Shown: positions 8,589 to 16,718 of the stretch, one piece after another
Numbering within the stretch: the first letter of the stretch is position 1
Layout of the letters: each line of letters starts with the position of its first letter
Origin: Syntrophomonadaceae bacterium
Lineage (GTDB): Bacteria; Bacillota; Syntrophomonadia; Syntrophomonadales; Syntrophomonadaceae
Direction: 5' to 3'
Length of the DNA stretch: 31,889 bases
Assembly: GCA_030526885.1 (NCBI GenBank)
Contig: JAUNBV010000003.1
Location: 1-31,889 of the forward strand
Notes under the pieces: model-generated
The model's database searches: none
What the model saw: only the letters and a program-made list of their open reading frames with translations
Told to the model about the DNA's origin: nothing
Translations under genes and position numbers: made by a program

Positions 8589-10276
8589 ATATCATCACCC
8601 CCGAACATATTAGCGATGGAATCTCCCGGCGCCACCATGGGATACACATTAGCCTCGCGTTCGGTAACGAAATCGATAAACACGGGCCGGTCGGTTACCG
8701 CCAGAGCCGCTTTGAGCGCCGGCTCTACCTCGCTGCTGTCCGTGACCCGCATTCCTACCGCGCCATAGGCTTCCGCCAGTTTGACAAAATCGGGCTGGCT
8801 GCTAATATCGGTATACGAATAACGCCCACCGTAAAACAGGGATTGCCATTGGCGAACCATGCCCAGGAACTTGTTGTTCAGAATGCACACTATCACCGGT
8901 AGTTTTTGCTCCACCGCCGTTCCCAACTCCTGAATGTTCATTTGAATGCTGCCGTCCCCGGCGATGTCGATTACCGGCAGATCGGGGCGGGCTACCTTAG
9001 CGCCAATGGCGGCCGGGAAGCCGTAGCCCATCGTGCCCATGCCGCTGGAGCTCAAAAACGTACGGGGATGCTTAGATTTATAATATTGCGCCGCCCACAT
9101 CTGATGCTGACCCACCTCGGTGGTAATGATAGCATTGCCGTCGGTCAGCTCGGAGATGCACTCGATGATATGCTGCGGCATAATCCTGCCCTCGCCCGAC
9201 GCGCCGTAACGCAAGGGGTATTCATCCTTCCAACGCTCAATGGTTTCATGCCACTCGGTCAGTTCCTGCTTTTCCTCCACCCGCTCCAGCAAAGCTGCAA
9301 CCACTTCCTTGACATTGCCCACGATAGGCACATTTACCGCCACATTTTTGCCGATTTCGGCCGCGTCGATATCTACGTGAATGATTTTGGCCCGCGGCGC
9401 AAAACCGGCGATGCGGCCGGTGACGCGATCATCGAACCGCACTCCCAGCGCGATGAGCACATCACACTCGCCGATGGCATAATTGGCGTAACGCGTTCCG
9501 TGCATACCCGGCATGCCCAGGGATAAGTGATGGTGCTCCGGAAACGCGCCCTTGCCCATCAGCGTAGCGGTAACCGGTATCTGGCGGCGGTGGGACAACT
9601 GACGCACCTCGTCGGATGCATCGGCGGAAATAACCCCGCCTCCCACATATAATAAAGGACGCTCGGCTTCATTTATCATTTTGGCCGCCGTTACCACCTG
9701 TCCGCTGTTAAAACCCTTCATCACCCGATACCCACGCAGGTCCATTTCCCAACAAGGCCCTTCAAATTCAAACAATTGATCGCTCACATCTTTGGGTATA
9801 TCCACCACCACCGGACCCGGCCGGTTGGTCTTGGCGATATGAAAGGCTTCATGTATCACCCGGGGGATGTCCTCGGCCCTCTCCAGCAGATAGCTGTGCT
9901 TGGTAATCGGCAGGGTGACGCCGGTGATATCGATTTCCTGAAATGCATCGCGGCCCAGCATGGAGGTAGTCACTTGCGCGGTAATGGCAACCATCGGTAC
10001 CGAATCCATATTGGCGGTAGCAATGCCGGTCACCAGATTTGCGGCTCCCGGCCCGGAAGTCGCCAGGCATACCCCCACCTTGCCGCTGGCGCGGGCATAG
10101 GCATCGGCGGCGTGGGCGGCCCCCTGTTCATGGCGGGTCAGGATATGCCGGATTTTAGAGCTGAACAGAGCGTCATAGATGGGCAGGGCCACCCCACCCG
10201 GATAGCCGAATATGGTATCGACCCCTTCCGCCTCCAGGCACATCAACAATGCCTCCGCTCCCTTGATTATACTCAT
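8585..10276 (-). CDS. ilvB: Acetolactate synthase large (catalytic) subunit
   Basis: Thiamine-diphosphate and FAD enzyme that joins two pyruvates, or pyruvate and 2-ketobutyrate, into acetolactate or acetohydroxybutyrate. The 563-residue protein has the N-terminal GYPGG (24-28), the catalytic glutamate in RHEQGAAHAADAYAR (E50), and the ThDP-binding GDGSIQMNIQELGTA motif near residue 445. Its single-glycine substrate channel and FAD region look normal. ATG 10276 follows GGAGGT with a 7-base spacer; the longer open frame to 10312 adds a non-family leader and is not preferred. It lies 51 bp after ilvD. Confidence 0.96.
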   Translation of the reverse strand: MSIIKGAEALLMCLEAEGVDTIFGYPGGVALPIYDALFSSKIRHILTRHEQGAAHAADAYARASGKVGVCLATSGPGAANLVTGIATANMDSVPMVAITAQVTTSMLGRDAFQEIDITGVTLPITKHSYLLERAEDIPRVIHEAFHIAKTNRPGPVVVDIPKDVSDQLFEFEGPCWEMDLRGYRVMKGFNSGQVVTAAKMINEAERPLLYVGGGVISADASDEVRQLSHRRQIPVTATLMGKGAFPEHHHLSLGMPGMHGTRYANYAIGECDVLIALGVRFDDRVTGRIAGFAPRAKIIHVDIDAAEIGKNVAVNVPIVGNVKEVVAALLERVEEKQELTEWHETIERWKDEYPLRYGASGEGRIMPQHIIECISELTDGNAIITTEVGQHQMWAAQYYKSKHPRTFLSSSGMGTMGYGFPAAIGAKVARPDLPVIDIAGDGSIQMNIQELGTAVEQKLPVIVCILNNKFLGMVRQWQSLFYGGRYSYTDISSQPDFVKLAEAYGAVGMRVTDSSEVEPALKAALAVTDRPVFIDFVTEREANVYPMVAPGDSIANMFGGDDI

Positions 10277-10327
10277 CGTATCCACCTCCGTGTTTATTTC
10301 GCCCCGTGTCATCGGCCGCGCGCACGC

Positions 10328-11992
10328 TTATTTGGCAAAAACCGCGCCGGTGCTGGCCGACTGTACCTTTTCCGCGTAGCGTTTCATATACCCGTGATTT
10401 ATATTGGGCGGCGGCAGCTTCCAATTCTTTTGGCGCTCCGCCAATACATCCTCGTCTACCTTCAGCTCCAGTTTCTTATCCTCAATGTCGATGGCGATGG
10501 TATCGCCCTCCTGTACCAGCGCGATACAACCGCCAGCCGCCGCTTCCGGCGACACATGTCCAATCGACGCGCCTCTGGTGGCGCCCGAAAACCGGCCGTC
10601 GGTGATGAGAGCCACATCTTTGTCCAGCCCCATGCCGGCGATGGCCGAGGTGGGGGTCAGCATTTCCCTCATGCCCGGACCGCCGCGGGGGCCCTCGTAG
10701 CGAATGACGATAACGTCGCCGGGCTTGATCTCCCCGCCCAGGATGGCCTTTACCGATTCCTCCTCGGAATCAAACACTCTGGCCGGGCCCTGATGGCGCA
10801 TCATCTCCGGCGCTACCGCGCCCTTTTTGACCACCGCGCCCTCCGGGGCGAGATTGCCAAACAGCACCGCCAAGCCGCCGGTAGGGCTAAAAGGCTCCTC
10901 CACTGGGCGGATGACCGCCGTATCCTTTACCCGTACCCCGGCAATGTTTTCCCCTACCGTTTGGCCGGTCACGGTCAGGCAATGCTTATCAATCAGGCCC
11001 AGCTTATCCACCTCCGCCAGCAACGCCTGAATGCCGCCGGCTCTCCAGAAATCCTCCATGTGCGCCGGTCCGGCAGGACTCAGCTTGCACAGATGGGGCG
11101 TAATGGCGTTCATCTCATTAAACATATCCAGTTGTAAGTCCACGTTGGCCTCATGCGCCACCGCCAACAGATGCAGCACGGTATTGGTAGAGCAGCCGAT
11201 GGCCATATCCAGACACACCGCATTGCGAAAAGCAGCCGGGGTCATGATATCCAGCGGCTTTATATCTCGCTCGAACAGTTCCATTATCTTAATCCCGGTT
11301 TGCTTGGCCAACCGGATACGGTCGGAAAATACCGCCGGGATGCTGCCGTTGCCAGGCAGGCCCATGCCCAGCGCCTCGGTGACGCAGTTCATGGAATTGG
11401 CGGTAAACATACCGGAGCAGGAGCCACAGGAAGGGCAGGCGCTGTCCTCCAGCTCGGCCAGTTCCGCCGCGCTCATACGCCCGGCGGCAACGGCTCCCAC
11501 CGCCTCAAATACTTGGGTAAGGCTGGCGCCGCTGCCATTGGGAGCGCGCCCTGCCAGCATGGGGCCGCCGCTCACGAAAATTGCCGGCAGGTTTAACCGC
11601 GCCGCCGCCATCAGCATCCCCGGCACGATCTTGTCGCAGTTAGGGATGAACACCAATGCGTCAAAAGCATGCGCCGTAGCCATTATTTCAATGGAATCGG
11701 CGATGATTTCACGGCTGCCCAGCGAATACTTCATGCCGATATGATTCATGGATATGCCGTCGCACACCCCAATGGTCTGAAACTCAAAAGGAGTGCCGCC
11801 GGCTAGCCTCACCCCGGCCTTTACCGCTTCCGCAATCTTATCCAGATTGATATGCCCCGGAATGATTTCATTTTTAGAGTTGACAATACCGATGAGCGGA
11901 CGCGCCAACTCCTCATCGGTCAGGCCCAGTGCTCTGAATAGCGCGCGGTGAGGCGCTTTCTCCACTCCCAGCTTTACTAAATCACTACGCAT
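10328..11992 (-). CDS. ilvD: Dihydroxy-acid dehydratase
   Basis: Iron-sulfur dehydratase that converts the dihydroxy acids to 2-ketoisovalerate and 2-keto-3-methylvalerate. The 554-residue protein carries the cluster-ligand cysteines in NCDKIVPG and CPSCGSCSGMFTANSMNC, plus the conserved VSGGPMLAG and GDGRFSGATRG-like segments (here TDGRFSGATRGASIGH). ATG 11992 is preceded by AAGGAGGG at 11 bases. It is the promoter-proximal gene of the operon and sits directly behind the T-box, so it is the first gene released by antitermination. Leader-proximal ilvD is a common order in Clostridia. Confidence 0.96.
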   Translation of the reverse strand: MRSDLVKLGVEKAPHRALFRALGLTDEELARPLIGIVNSKNEIIPGHINLDKIAEAVKAGVRLAGGTPFEFQTIGVCDGISMNHIGMKYSLGSREIIADSIEIMATAHAFDALVFIPNCDKIVPGMLMAAARLNLPAIFVSGGPMLAGRAPNGSGASLTQVFEAVGAVAAGRMSAAELAELEDSACPSCGSCSGMFTANSMNCVTEALGMGLPGNGSIPAVFSDRIRLAKQTGIKIMELFERDIKPLDIMTPAAFRNAVCLDMAIGCSTNTVLHLLAVAHEANVDLQLDMFNEMNAITPHLCKLSPAGPAHMEDFWRAGGIQALLAEVDKLGLIDKHCLTVTGQTVGENIAGVRVKDTAVIRPVEEPFSPTGGLAVLFGNLAPEGAVVKKGAVAPEMMRHQGPARVFDSEEESVKAILGGEIKPGDVIVIRYEGPRGGPGMREMLTPTSAIAGMGLDKDVALITDGRFSGATRGASIGHVSPEAAAGGCIALVQEGDTIAIDIEDKKLELKVDEDVLAERQKNWKLPPPNINHGYMKRYAEKVQSASTGAVFAK

Positions 11993-12076
11993 ATGCTCGC
12001 TTTCCCTCCTTAAAAGTATCCGCTTTTCGGCCGCAAGGCCATGGTACGGTTCAAAACACTTGAAATCTAAGAATAC

Positions 12077-12107
12077 AAAAAACCCCCATCCCGGTCAGGG
12101 ACGAGAG
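12077..12107 (-). terminator. T-box regulated intrinsic terminator
   Basis: The minus strand folds CTCTCGTCCC with GGGATGGGGG (10 bp including G-T pairs, 5-nt loop), followed directly by TTTTTT. It is mutually exclusive with the antiterminator formed around the T-box sequence. Confidence 0.88.
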
Positions 12108-12379
12108 TAATTTCCCGCGGTACCACCCTGTTTGCCACAGTTTAAAAAACCGTGACCGCTCAAGTATTGTAAAATGGCTGTGACAGTTATGTTAACGAAC
12201 GCGCCGCGTCCGACCGTCCCTACTAAAGCCAAAGCTCTTTCAGGGGGCAGCTCCGGGACGATGTCCCCACGGCATCTGACACCGGTTTCCAGCTCCCCCG
12301 GCTCTCTGTAATCAGACCGCTTCCGTCGGTTTGTTCCCTTCATCGCCTGTAAGTCTTTAATTATCCCGCTTGGTAGTAA
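12077..12379 (-). promoter_or_regulatory. T-box leader, probably isoleucine (AUC) specific
   Basis: On the minus strand the invariant T-box sequence AGGGTGGTACCGCGG lies at 12129-12115. It is followed by a 10-bp GC-rich terminator stem (12107-12083) and six T residues. Stem I contains AGAGAG (12307-12302), an apical CCGG/CCGG pair and UCUGA/UCAGA pairing. Pairing GGGA (5' arm) with UCCC (3' arm) beneath the specifier loop leaves GAC-AUC-G on the 3' side, so the specifier is read as AUC at 12262-12260 (Ile). The bulge UGGU would pair with an ACCA tRNA end, as in isoleucine tRNA. Uncharged tRNA-Ile should permit read-through into ilvD. The T-box itself is certain; the specifier was deduced by hand folding. 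Confidence 0.93.
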
Positions 12380-12385
12380 TTATTA

Positions 12386-12414
12386 AGTATATTTAAAGAC
12401 TTTAAGGCTGTCAA
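12386..12414 (-). promoter_or_regulatory. Sigma-A type promoter of the ilv-leu operon
   Basis: The minus strand shows a perfect -35 TTGACA (12414-12409), 17-bp spacer, and -10 TATACT (12391-12386). Transcription would begin near 12379, just upstream of T-box stem I. The near-consensus strength fits an operon whose control is exerted by antitermination. Confidence 0.85.
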
Positions 12415-12588
12415 CAAAATATTTTAAAAAATACCTTGGTTTTTTAGCGCTCCGGGTGATGGTCAATCAGCGGGGTTATATGGTTTTTCAAGAAAGCCAA
12501 CGTAGGCGGGTGAGGTGAACGGCGGTAAAGGGTTCAAGCCAATACCGCCCTAAGTATATTAACCGGATAGGCGCAAGCATTGCGGAAG
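12415..12588. other. Intergenic region upstream of the ilv promoter
   Basis: No gene recognised. A GGCGGTA/TACCGCC inverted repeat (about 12522-12550) lies just past the stop of the 665-residue gene and could end its transcript, but it has no T tract. Confidence 0.35.
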
Positions 12589-14586
12589 CTATTTTCGCAT
12601 ATCCGTGCGGCGCATGTAGTCCTTGAGGTCGAGATAAGTCCTTTCGCCGTTCAGGTAGGCGCGCTTATCGCGTTGCTTGATCTTTTGAAACATAGCCCAC
12701 AGCAGCCGGGTGCCTTCTTCGGTCTGGCAGGCTTCCGACGGACTCATGCCGCTTAGTACGCCCAGGCGGGAAAAGTACCATTTGTTCAGATATATTTCCT
12801 TCAGGCGCTGCTCCAACTGGGGATGCTCGCGGCGCACTTCGGAGCTCAATATATCAAATATGCCGTCCTCGCGTATCTCTATGCCGTCAAATTCGATGGC
12901 GGAAAACATATCTTTCTCAAACCCGCAACGGATTTTTTGCAGATCCTGATCGCCGAAGGCGGAAAGCGTCATCCACGAAGGCCACAGGATATACTCCGCC
13001 AACATGGCGGACTGGCCCTGGCGCTGGTCGAGCTGGTAATACACCTGACAGTCGTCCCTCTCCAGTATGAGTACACAGCCCATTTCGTGCAGGCGTCGCA
13101 CCACTTCCGCCCGATCGCGCACGAAATACCGGGTGCTTATGAGACACAGCCCGTCCTCATACAGCTGCTGCCCGTCCTCGGCGGAAAACATCTCTTCAAA
13201 ATAAATATATTTGCCGTTCAGATAATCATGGACCGCGCTTAACGCCACTTCGTAGTCACCGCATAATTGCAGCATCCCCTCGCAGTGGACGTGCAAAAAG
13301 TTTTTTATGCCCTCCGCTATTTCCGCATCCGGCGACATGACCACGAATTCGTCCGCATTGACTACCAGATCGGCAAAAACGCCGGACATGAGCTGCATGC
13401 CGAAATTAAAATCATCGTCGTTTTCTTCAATGCGCAGATGAACCCCGTAAGGCAATTCCTCCATCTGCCGAATATTTTCGATTCCGTCGATGATGTCGAA
13501 TAAGTCGTCGATATCCAGGATGGAATACACCTTGCAGTATACTTTGACATTAAGCGGATTGTCGCTATGGATCTCGTCAATATATTCGTGGCCGGTCTCC
13601 TCCACCGCGTCGATATACCACAAGCCGTGCTCATATATCAGGGTATAGCGGAGTTGGGTGCGGCACAACATGTCTTCGTGCAGGCTCAAAGCGCAAGCGG
13701 TGACCTCCATTTGCTTAAGCGTGCCCTGCGCCGCTTCCACCCGGCCCTCCAGCAAAGTGACCGAACCGTCGGCATGTTGCTCCGGCCGCAGATTAGGGCA
13801 TCGGCTCCAGTCACAGTTTGGGGTCAGCAAAGCGTCTATAAACGGCTCGTCCTGACCGCGGATGGCGCGAAACAAGCTATTTACCAACTGGCGGGGGGTG
13901 AGGCTGATGGACAGGCGGCGCAGCAGCCGCCGTTTGTCTTCGGGACTGATTTCTTCGGCATGATCAAGATATTTTTGATATATGAACCGGCCCAGGGCGG
14001 GACGGGTGACAAAACGCTGATTGCAGGCATAGGCATCCTTTACCATGACGCAGACTTCTTCCAGGCTAACCGGAATCATTTCACCCACAGCGGTGCGGTC
14101 ACGGTTGAAGCGGGTGACCGACTGCTCCATGGGCAGTACGCTGCCCAGCCCGTCGCCGTGAAAACACAGCAGCATGCTGTCCACTTTTACCCTGCCGTTG
14201 CCCAGCCACCAGGCTACGTCCACACAGACATCCCCGCTGTGGCGCGTGCAGCAAGCATATGCGCCGTAAAAGGGCAAAGGCTCCACCAGCGGGCCGGGTT
14301 CCAGGCCCACCATGGCAAATTTTCGCATCAGGCGGTCCAGCACTTCCTCCAACTCAGACCCGTACTCCAGCTTCAACAGGCTAAAGAAGTCCAACACCGC
14401 CCGGCTGTGATAGGCGGACAGTTCTTCCAGCAAAAGCCCCCTCATTTCCATGGGAGTCTGATCAAAAAGCTCCAGCGCCTGCAACCAGCCAAACGGCTTG
14501 TTTTCCATAAAAAGGCCGATATCCTCGCTCAGATTCTTGACCAGGCTGCGCGGCAATAATCGGTTTTTCTTTCCTTTTGTTCCCAT
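12589..14586 (-). CDS. Hypothetical 665-residue protein with MSPSEA-type C-terminal motif
   Basis: I do not recognise the family. The protein is acidic and soluble-looking with no signal peptide or membrane span. Residues 1-20 are basic and 20-120 are helical. A middle part (from about LTPRQLVNSLFRAIRGQDEP to YEHGLWYIDAVEE) has the helix-then-sheet look of an NTF2-like domain. The C-terminus (NKWYFSRLGVLSGMSPSEA, about residues 600-618, then TEEGTRLLWAMFQ) resembles the W...L.G.TPxEA..T.EGR..L module found at the end of many SEC-C-associated and uncharacterised bacterial proteins. ATG 14586 has AGGAG eight bases upstream. It lies 57 bp after dut on the same strand and may be co-transcribed with it. 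Confidence 0.8.
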   Translation of the reverse strand: MGTKGKKNRLLPRSLVKNLSEDIGLFMENKPFGWLQALELFDQTPMEMRGLLLEELSAYHSRAVLDFFSLLKLEYGSELEEVLDRLMRKFAMVGLEPGPLVEPLPFYGAYACCTRHSGDVCVDVAWWLGNGRVKVDSMLLCFHGDGLGSVLPMEQSVTRFNRDRTAVGEMIPVSLEEVCVMVKDAYACNQRFVTRPALGRFIYQKYLDHAEEISPEDKRRLLRRLSISLTPRQLVNSLFRAIRGQDEPFIDALLTPNCDWSRCPNLRPEQHADGSVTLLEGRVEAAQGTLKQMEVTACALSLHEDMLCRTQLRYTLIYEHGLWYIDAVEETGHEYIDEIHSDNPLNVKVYCKVYSILDIDDLFDIIDGIENIRQMEELPYGVHLRIEENDDDFNFGMQLMSGVFADLVVNADEFVVMSPDAEIAEGIKNFLHVHCEGMLQLCGDYEVALSAVHDYLNGKYIYFEEMFSAEDGQQLYEDGLCLISTRYFVRDRAEVVRRLHEMGCVLILERDDCQVYYQLDQRQGQSAMLAEYILWPSWMTLSAFGDQDLQKIRCGFEKDMFSAIEFDGIEIREDGIFDILSSEVRREHPQLEQRLKEIYLNKWYFSRLGVLSGMSPSEACQTEEGTRLLWAMFQKIKQRDKRAYLNGERTYLDLKDYMRRTDMRK

Positions 14587-14643
14587 CGGTCAGGCTCCTA
14601 ATAATAACGACTCAACAACGACCGCTTCCCGCTTTCCTTAAAC

Positions 14644-15033
14644 CTAGGATTCCTCGGTAAAGGATGCTCGTACCACCGAAGCAAACACCATCTGCGCCAC
14701 TTTCTGACCGGGCAGTATGCGGATGGGTTTGTCGCTCACATTCAACAGCAGCACATGTAATTCCCCGGTATTCTCACAGTCCACCGTACCCGGCGCATTA
14801 GCCACCACGATACCCTTGCGGGCCATGCCCGCTCGGCTGCGGATCTGAGCCTCATAGCCCGGCGGAATCATGATGGCGAAGCCGGCGGGTACGCTTCTCA
14901 CTTCATTAGGGTACAGGGTGAGGTCTTCCTGTAACGCCACGCTGATGTCGCAGCCGGCGGCCCCGTGGGTATCGTATGCTGGCAACTGCGCCCAGGGAAC
15001 CAGTTTTTTGAATCGCACTTGTATCTGTTCCAT
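14644..15033 (-). CDS. dut: dUTP diphosphatase (dUTPase), short form lacking motif 5
   Basis: It hydrolyses dUTP to dUMP, limiting uracil in DNA and feeding dTMP synthesis. The 129-residue protein has motif 1 (HGAAGCDISV), motif 2 (QIRSRAGMARKG), motif 3 (APGTVDCENTGEL, with the catalytic Asp) and motif 4 (PGQKVAQMVF). The glycine-rich motif 5 (RGxGGFGSTG type), which closes over the substrate in trimeric dUTPases, is absent; the protein ends FTEES. Motif 2 RSRAGM also departs from the usual RSSxGL. The start at ATG 15033 gives the family-like N-terminus; the frame extends to 15051 but GAGGAG is better placed for 15033. Confidence 0.88.
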   Translation of the reverse strand: MEQIQVRFKKLVPWAQLPAYDTHGAAGCDISVALQEDLTLYPNEVRSVPAGFAIMIPPGYEAQIRSRAGMARKGIVVANAPGTVDCENTGELHVLLLNVSDKPIRILPGQKVAQMVFASVVRASFTEES

Positions 15034-15131
15034 AATGCCCCTACTCCTCATATATCATGTTTTCCTGCTTGCGCTTATTATTGCACAACCCTGCCCGGAT
15101 AGCAAAGGATATCATGCCTATATCTTTAACG

Positions 15132-15812
15132 TTATTTAAGGGTGAAGGGGTTGTATTTGACTCCATAGTCGAAATGGTCCTCCCCTTCATAGCGTTTCAT
15201 GCGCACCGCGAGCCAGCAGGTAAAGGGGGTAGCCAACACCTCATAGCCCAGCTTAAAGCCGTATTGCACCAAAATCATCGGTATCAGGGCCGATGGCTGG
15301 TATACGCCGATAAAAGCAATGGTCATAAACGTTATGGTATCCACAGCCTGCCCAACTATACTGGAGGCGATGGTGCGCAGCCACAGCCACCGCCCTTGCG
15401 TGATGAGCTTCAGCCTCGACAGCACCACGGAATTGACAAACTCACCCAAAAAGTAAGCCGCGGAGGAAGCCAATACGATACGCGCCGTAGTACCCAGCAC
15501 CAGCACATATGCCGCGTTGCCGTCGAAGAATTCGGGGGTTGGGGTGCGCAGCAGCAGCATAAAAACCGCAGCCATAAAAATATTGGCGGCCAAACCCGCC
15601 CAGATAGTTAGGCGGGTGCGGCGAAAACCGTAAACTTCGGTGAGAACGTCGCCCAAAATATAGGTGAGGGGAAAAAAGAAAAGGTCGCCGGTCAGGGTAA
15701 AGCTGCCCAGTGCAATAAGGCGCCCGGCCACTACATTGGTTATCAACAGACAGGTAATGAAAGCCAGGCTGAGGATAAAGAATCCCGGGGAAAGGCGGTC
15801 ATGGGTTTTCAT
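15132..15812 (-). CDS. Queuosine precursor transporter (VUT / YhhQ family)
   Basis: Integral membrane importer of the VUT (DUF165) family, known in E. coli YhhQ to bring in preQ0/preQ1 for queuosine tRNA modification. The 226-residue protein has about six hydrophobic spans and the family signatures TNVVAGRLI, FPLTYILGDVLTEVYGFRR (residues about 45-65) and SSIVGQAVDTITF, with a C-terminal VQYGFKLGYEVLATPFT segment. A TTG start at 15821 is possible, but ATG 15812 lies ten bases after AAGGAG. No other queuosine gene is visible nearby, which would suit a salvage role. Confidence 0.88.
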   Translation of the reverse strand: MKTHDRLSPGFFILSLAFITCLLITNVVAGRLIALGSFTLTGDLFFFPLTYILGDVLTEVYGFRRTRLTIWAGLAANIFMAAVFMLLLRTPTPEFFDGNAAYVLVLGTTARIVLASSAAYFLGEFVNSVVLSRLKLITQGRWLWLRTIASSIVGQAVDTITFMTIAFIGVYQPSALIPMILVQYGFKLGYEVLATPFTCWLAVRMKRYEGEDHFDYGVKYNPFTLK

Positions 15813-15865
15813 AATAAACAATCTCCTTGTTTTGTTCAGTGGGGCGCCAAGCCCTCACCCGGCGG

Positions 15866-15890
15866 GTAGCCGCTACCGCCGCAGTAAAAA
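15866..15890. repeat. GC-rich stem-loop upstream of the VUT transporter
   Basis: GGCGGGTAG (about 15871-15879) pairs with CTACCGCC (about 15883-15890) as an imperfect 8-bp stem with one bulge and a very short loop. It has no T tract on either strand, so it is not a clear terminator. It lies between the 45-residue peptide gene and the transporter. Confidence 0.4.
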
Positions 15891-15971
15891 GACGCAGACC
15901 AAATCAAGAGCGTACACTTTGCACTCCTATATTAAGCCTGCGCCTTTAATATCCGGATTGGGGCCGGGCGT

Positions 15972-16109
15972 TTATCCCATCAACAGGAATTTCATGATAA
16001 ACAGATAAGTGCCGACGATAATGGCTCCGAACAGAAAACCTGCAATAGTATATACCACCGAAACTCCCTGGTCGCCTCCGGTCGCATGGTCAGCATGATG
16101 ATCCGACAT
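15972..16109 (-). CDS. Small 45-residue single-span membrane protein with His-rich start
   Basis: A short gene with a strong GGGAGG site nine bases before ATG 16109 and a TAA stop at 15974-15972. The product starts MSDHHADHATGGDQGVSV and then has one hydrophobic span (YTIAGFLFGAIIVGTYLF) ending KFLLMG. It has no family I can name. Its form recalls the small accessory subunits of membrane complexes, and the four-His N-terminus could bind a metal; both are inference. The good ribosome site and clean span argue that it is real. It lies upstream of the VUT transporter on the same strand, 160 bp away. Confidence 0.68.
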   Translation of the reverse strand: MSDHHADHATGGDQGVSVVYTIAGFLFGAIIVGTYLFIMKFLLMG

Positions 16110-16295
16110 GGATGAGCCTCCCTTCGTATATTGTCGCTCTGCGCGCACGTGTCCAAATTCACATGTATACTTCGCTTATTATATCGCTCATTCCTGCCTG
16201 CGGCCAGCTATTTTTAAGTATTTTTTTCTCTAGGGGAGCAATAATCTCTTTTATAACTCGATTTTTACCGGTTTTAAAAATTTATCCTTCAACTG

Positions 16296-16324
16296 TTGCA
16301 CTATTCGTGATAAACGGCTAAAAT
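16296..16324 (+). promoter_or_regulatory. Probable sigma-A promoter
   Basis: TTGCAC (16296-16301), 17-bp spacer, TAAAAT (16319-16324), in an AT-rich region 50 bp before the 114-residue gene. Four or five of six positions match consensus in each box. Confidence 0.6.
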
Positions 16325-16373
16325 AGTGGTAGTGGAAAATAAAATATTCAATTTATTAACGGGAGGTTTTCCA

Positions 16374-16718
16374 ATGTACCATATCGAGATGCATTACAAA
16401 GGGTTGGTAGCTAATCGGAGTTTATTGACCGACGTGCCTGTGAACATACTAAAAAGCCCCCATCTTTATGTTCAGGAGTTTAAAATTTTCACCGAAAAGC
16501 ACAATGCCACCGTACCCGATGAGAAGGAAAAGTATTACTTCGATGCGTATTTCAGCCTGTTCATCGAAAAAGAAGAGACCATGGCCAAATTTTTGGAGTC
16601 CATACGTGCTGGGACTATCTCAGCGGTTAAAAACAACGGCGCAGAAATCATAAACAGCGAATACAACGTCAACCGTTTCGGTGACGCTGATTTTGACATC
16701 CCCACCAAAGAAGACTGA
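16374..16718 (+). CDS. Hypothetical protein, 114 residues
   Basis: ATG 16374 follows GGGAGG with a good spacer; the open frame runs further up to 16326, but that part overlaps the promoter-proximal leader and is not preferred. The protein is soluble and mixed alpha/beta (MYHIEMHYKGLVANRS, then ILKSPHLYVQEFKIFTEKHN), with no cysteine, signal or membrane span, and an acidic tail (FDIPTKED). I recognise no domain. It is followed by a strong hairpin (16776-16803), so it is probably a single-gene transcript. The start pattern of short beta strands could fit a small ligand-binding or dimeric fold, but I cannot assign one. Confidence 0.75.
   Translation: MYHIEMHYKGLVANRSLLTDVPVNILKSPHLYVQEFKIFTEKHNATVPDEKEKYYFDAYFSLFIEKEETMAKFLESIRAGTISAVKNNGAEIINSEYNVNRFGDADFDIPTKED

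Noticed and set aside
9776..11137. 453-codon plus-strand open frame opposite ilvB/ilvD
   Set aside because: It is antisense to two unmistakable genes, rich in His/Arg/Gly as GC-rich shadows are, spans a gene junction and has no family motif.
12095..12343. 82-codon minus-strand frame in the T-box region
   Set aside because: It lies wholly within the folded T-box leader, whose conserved RNA elements explain the sequence.
16112..16321. 69-codon plus-strand frame before the 114-residue gene
   Set aside because: It has no ribosome site, runs through AT-rich promoter DNA and shows no protein-like pattern.
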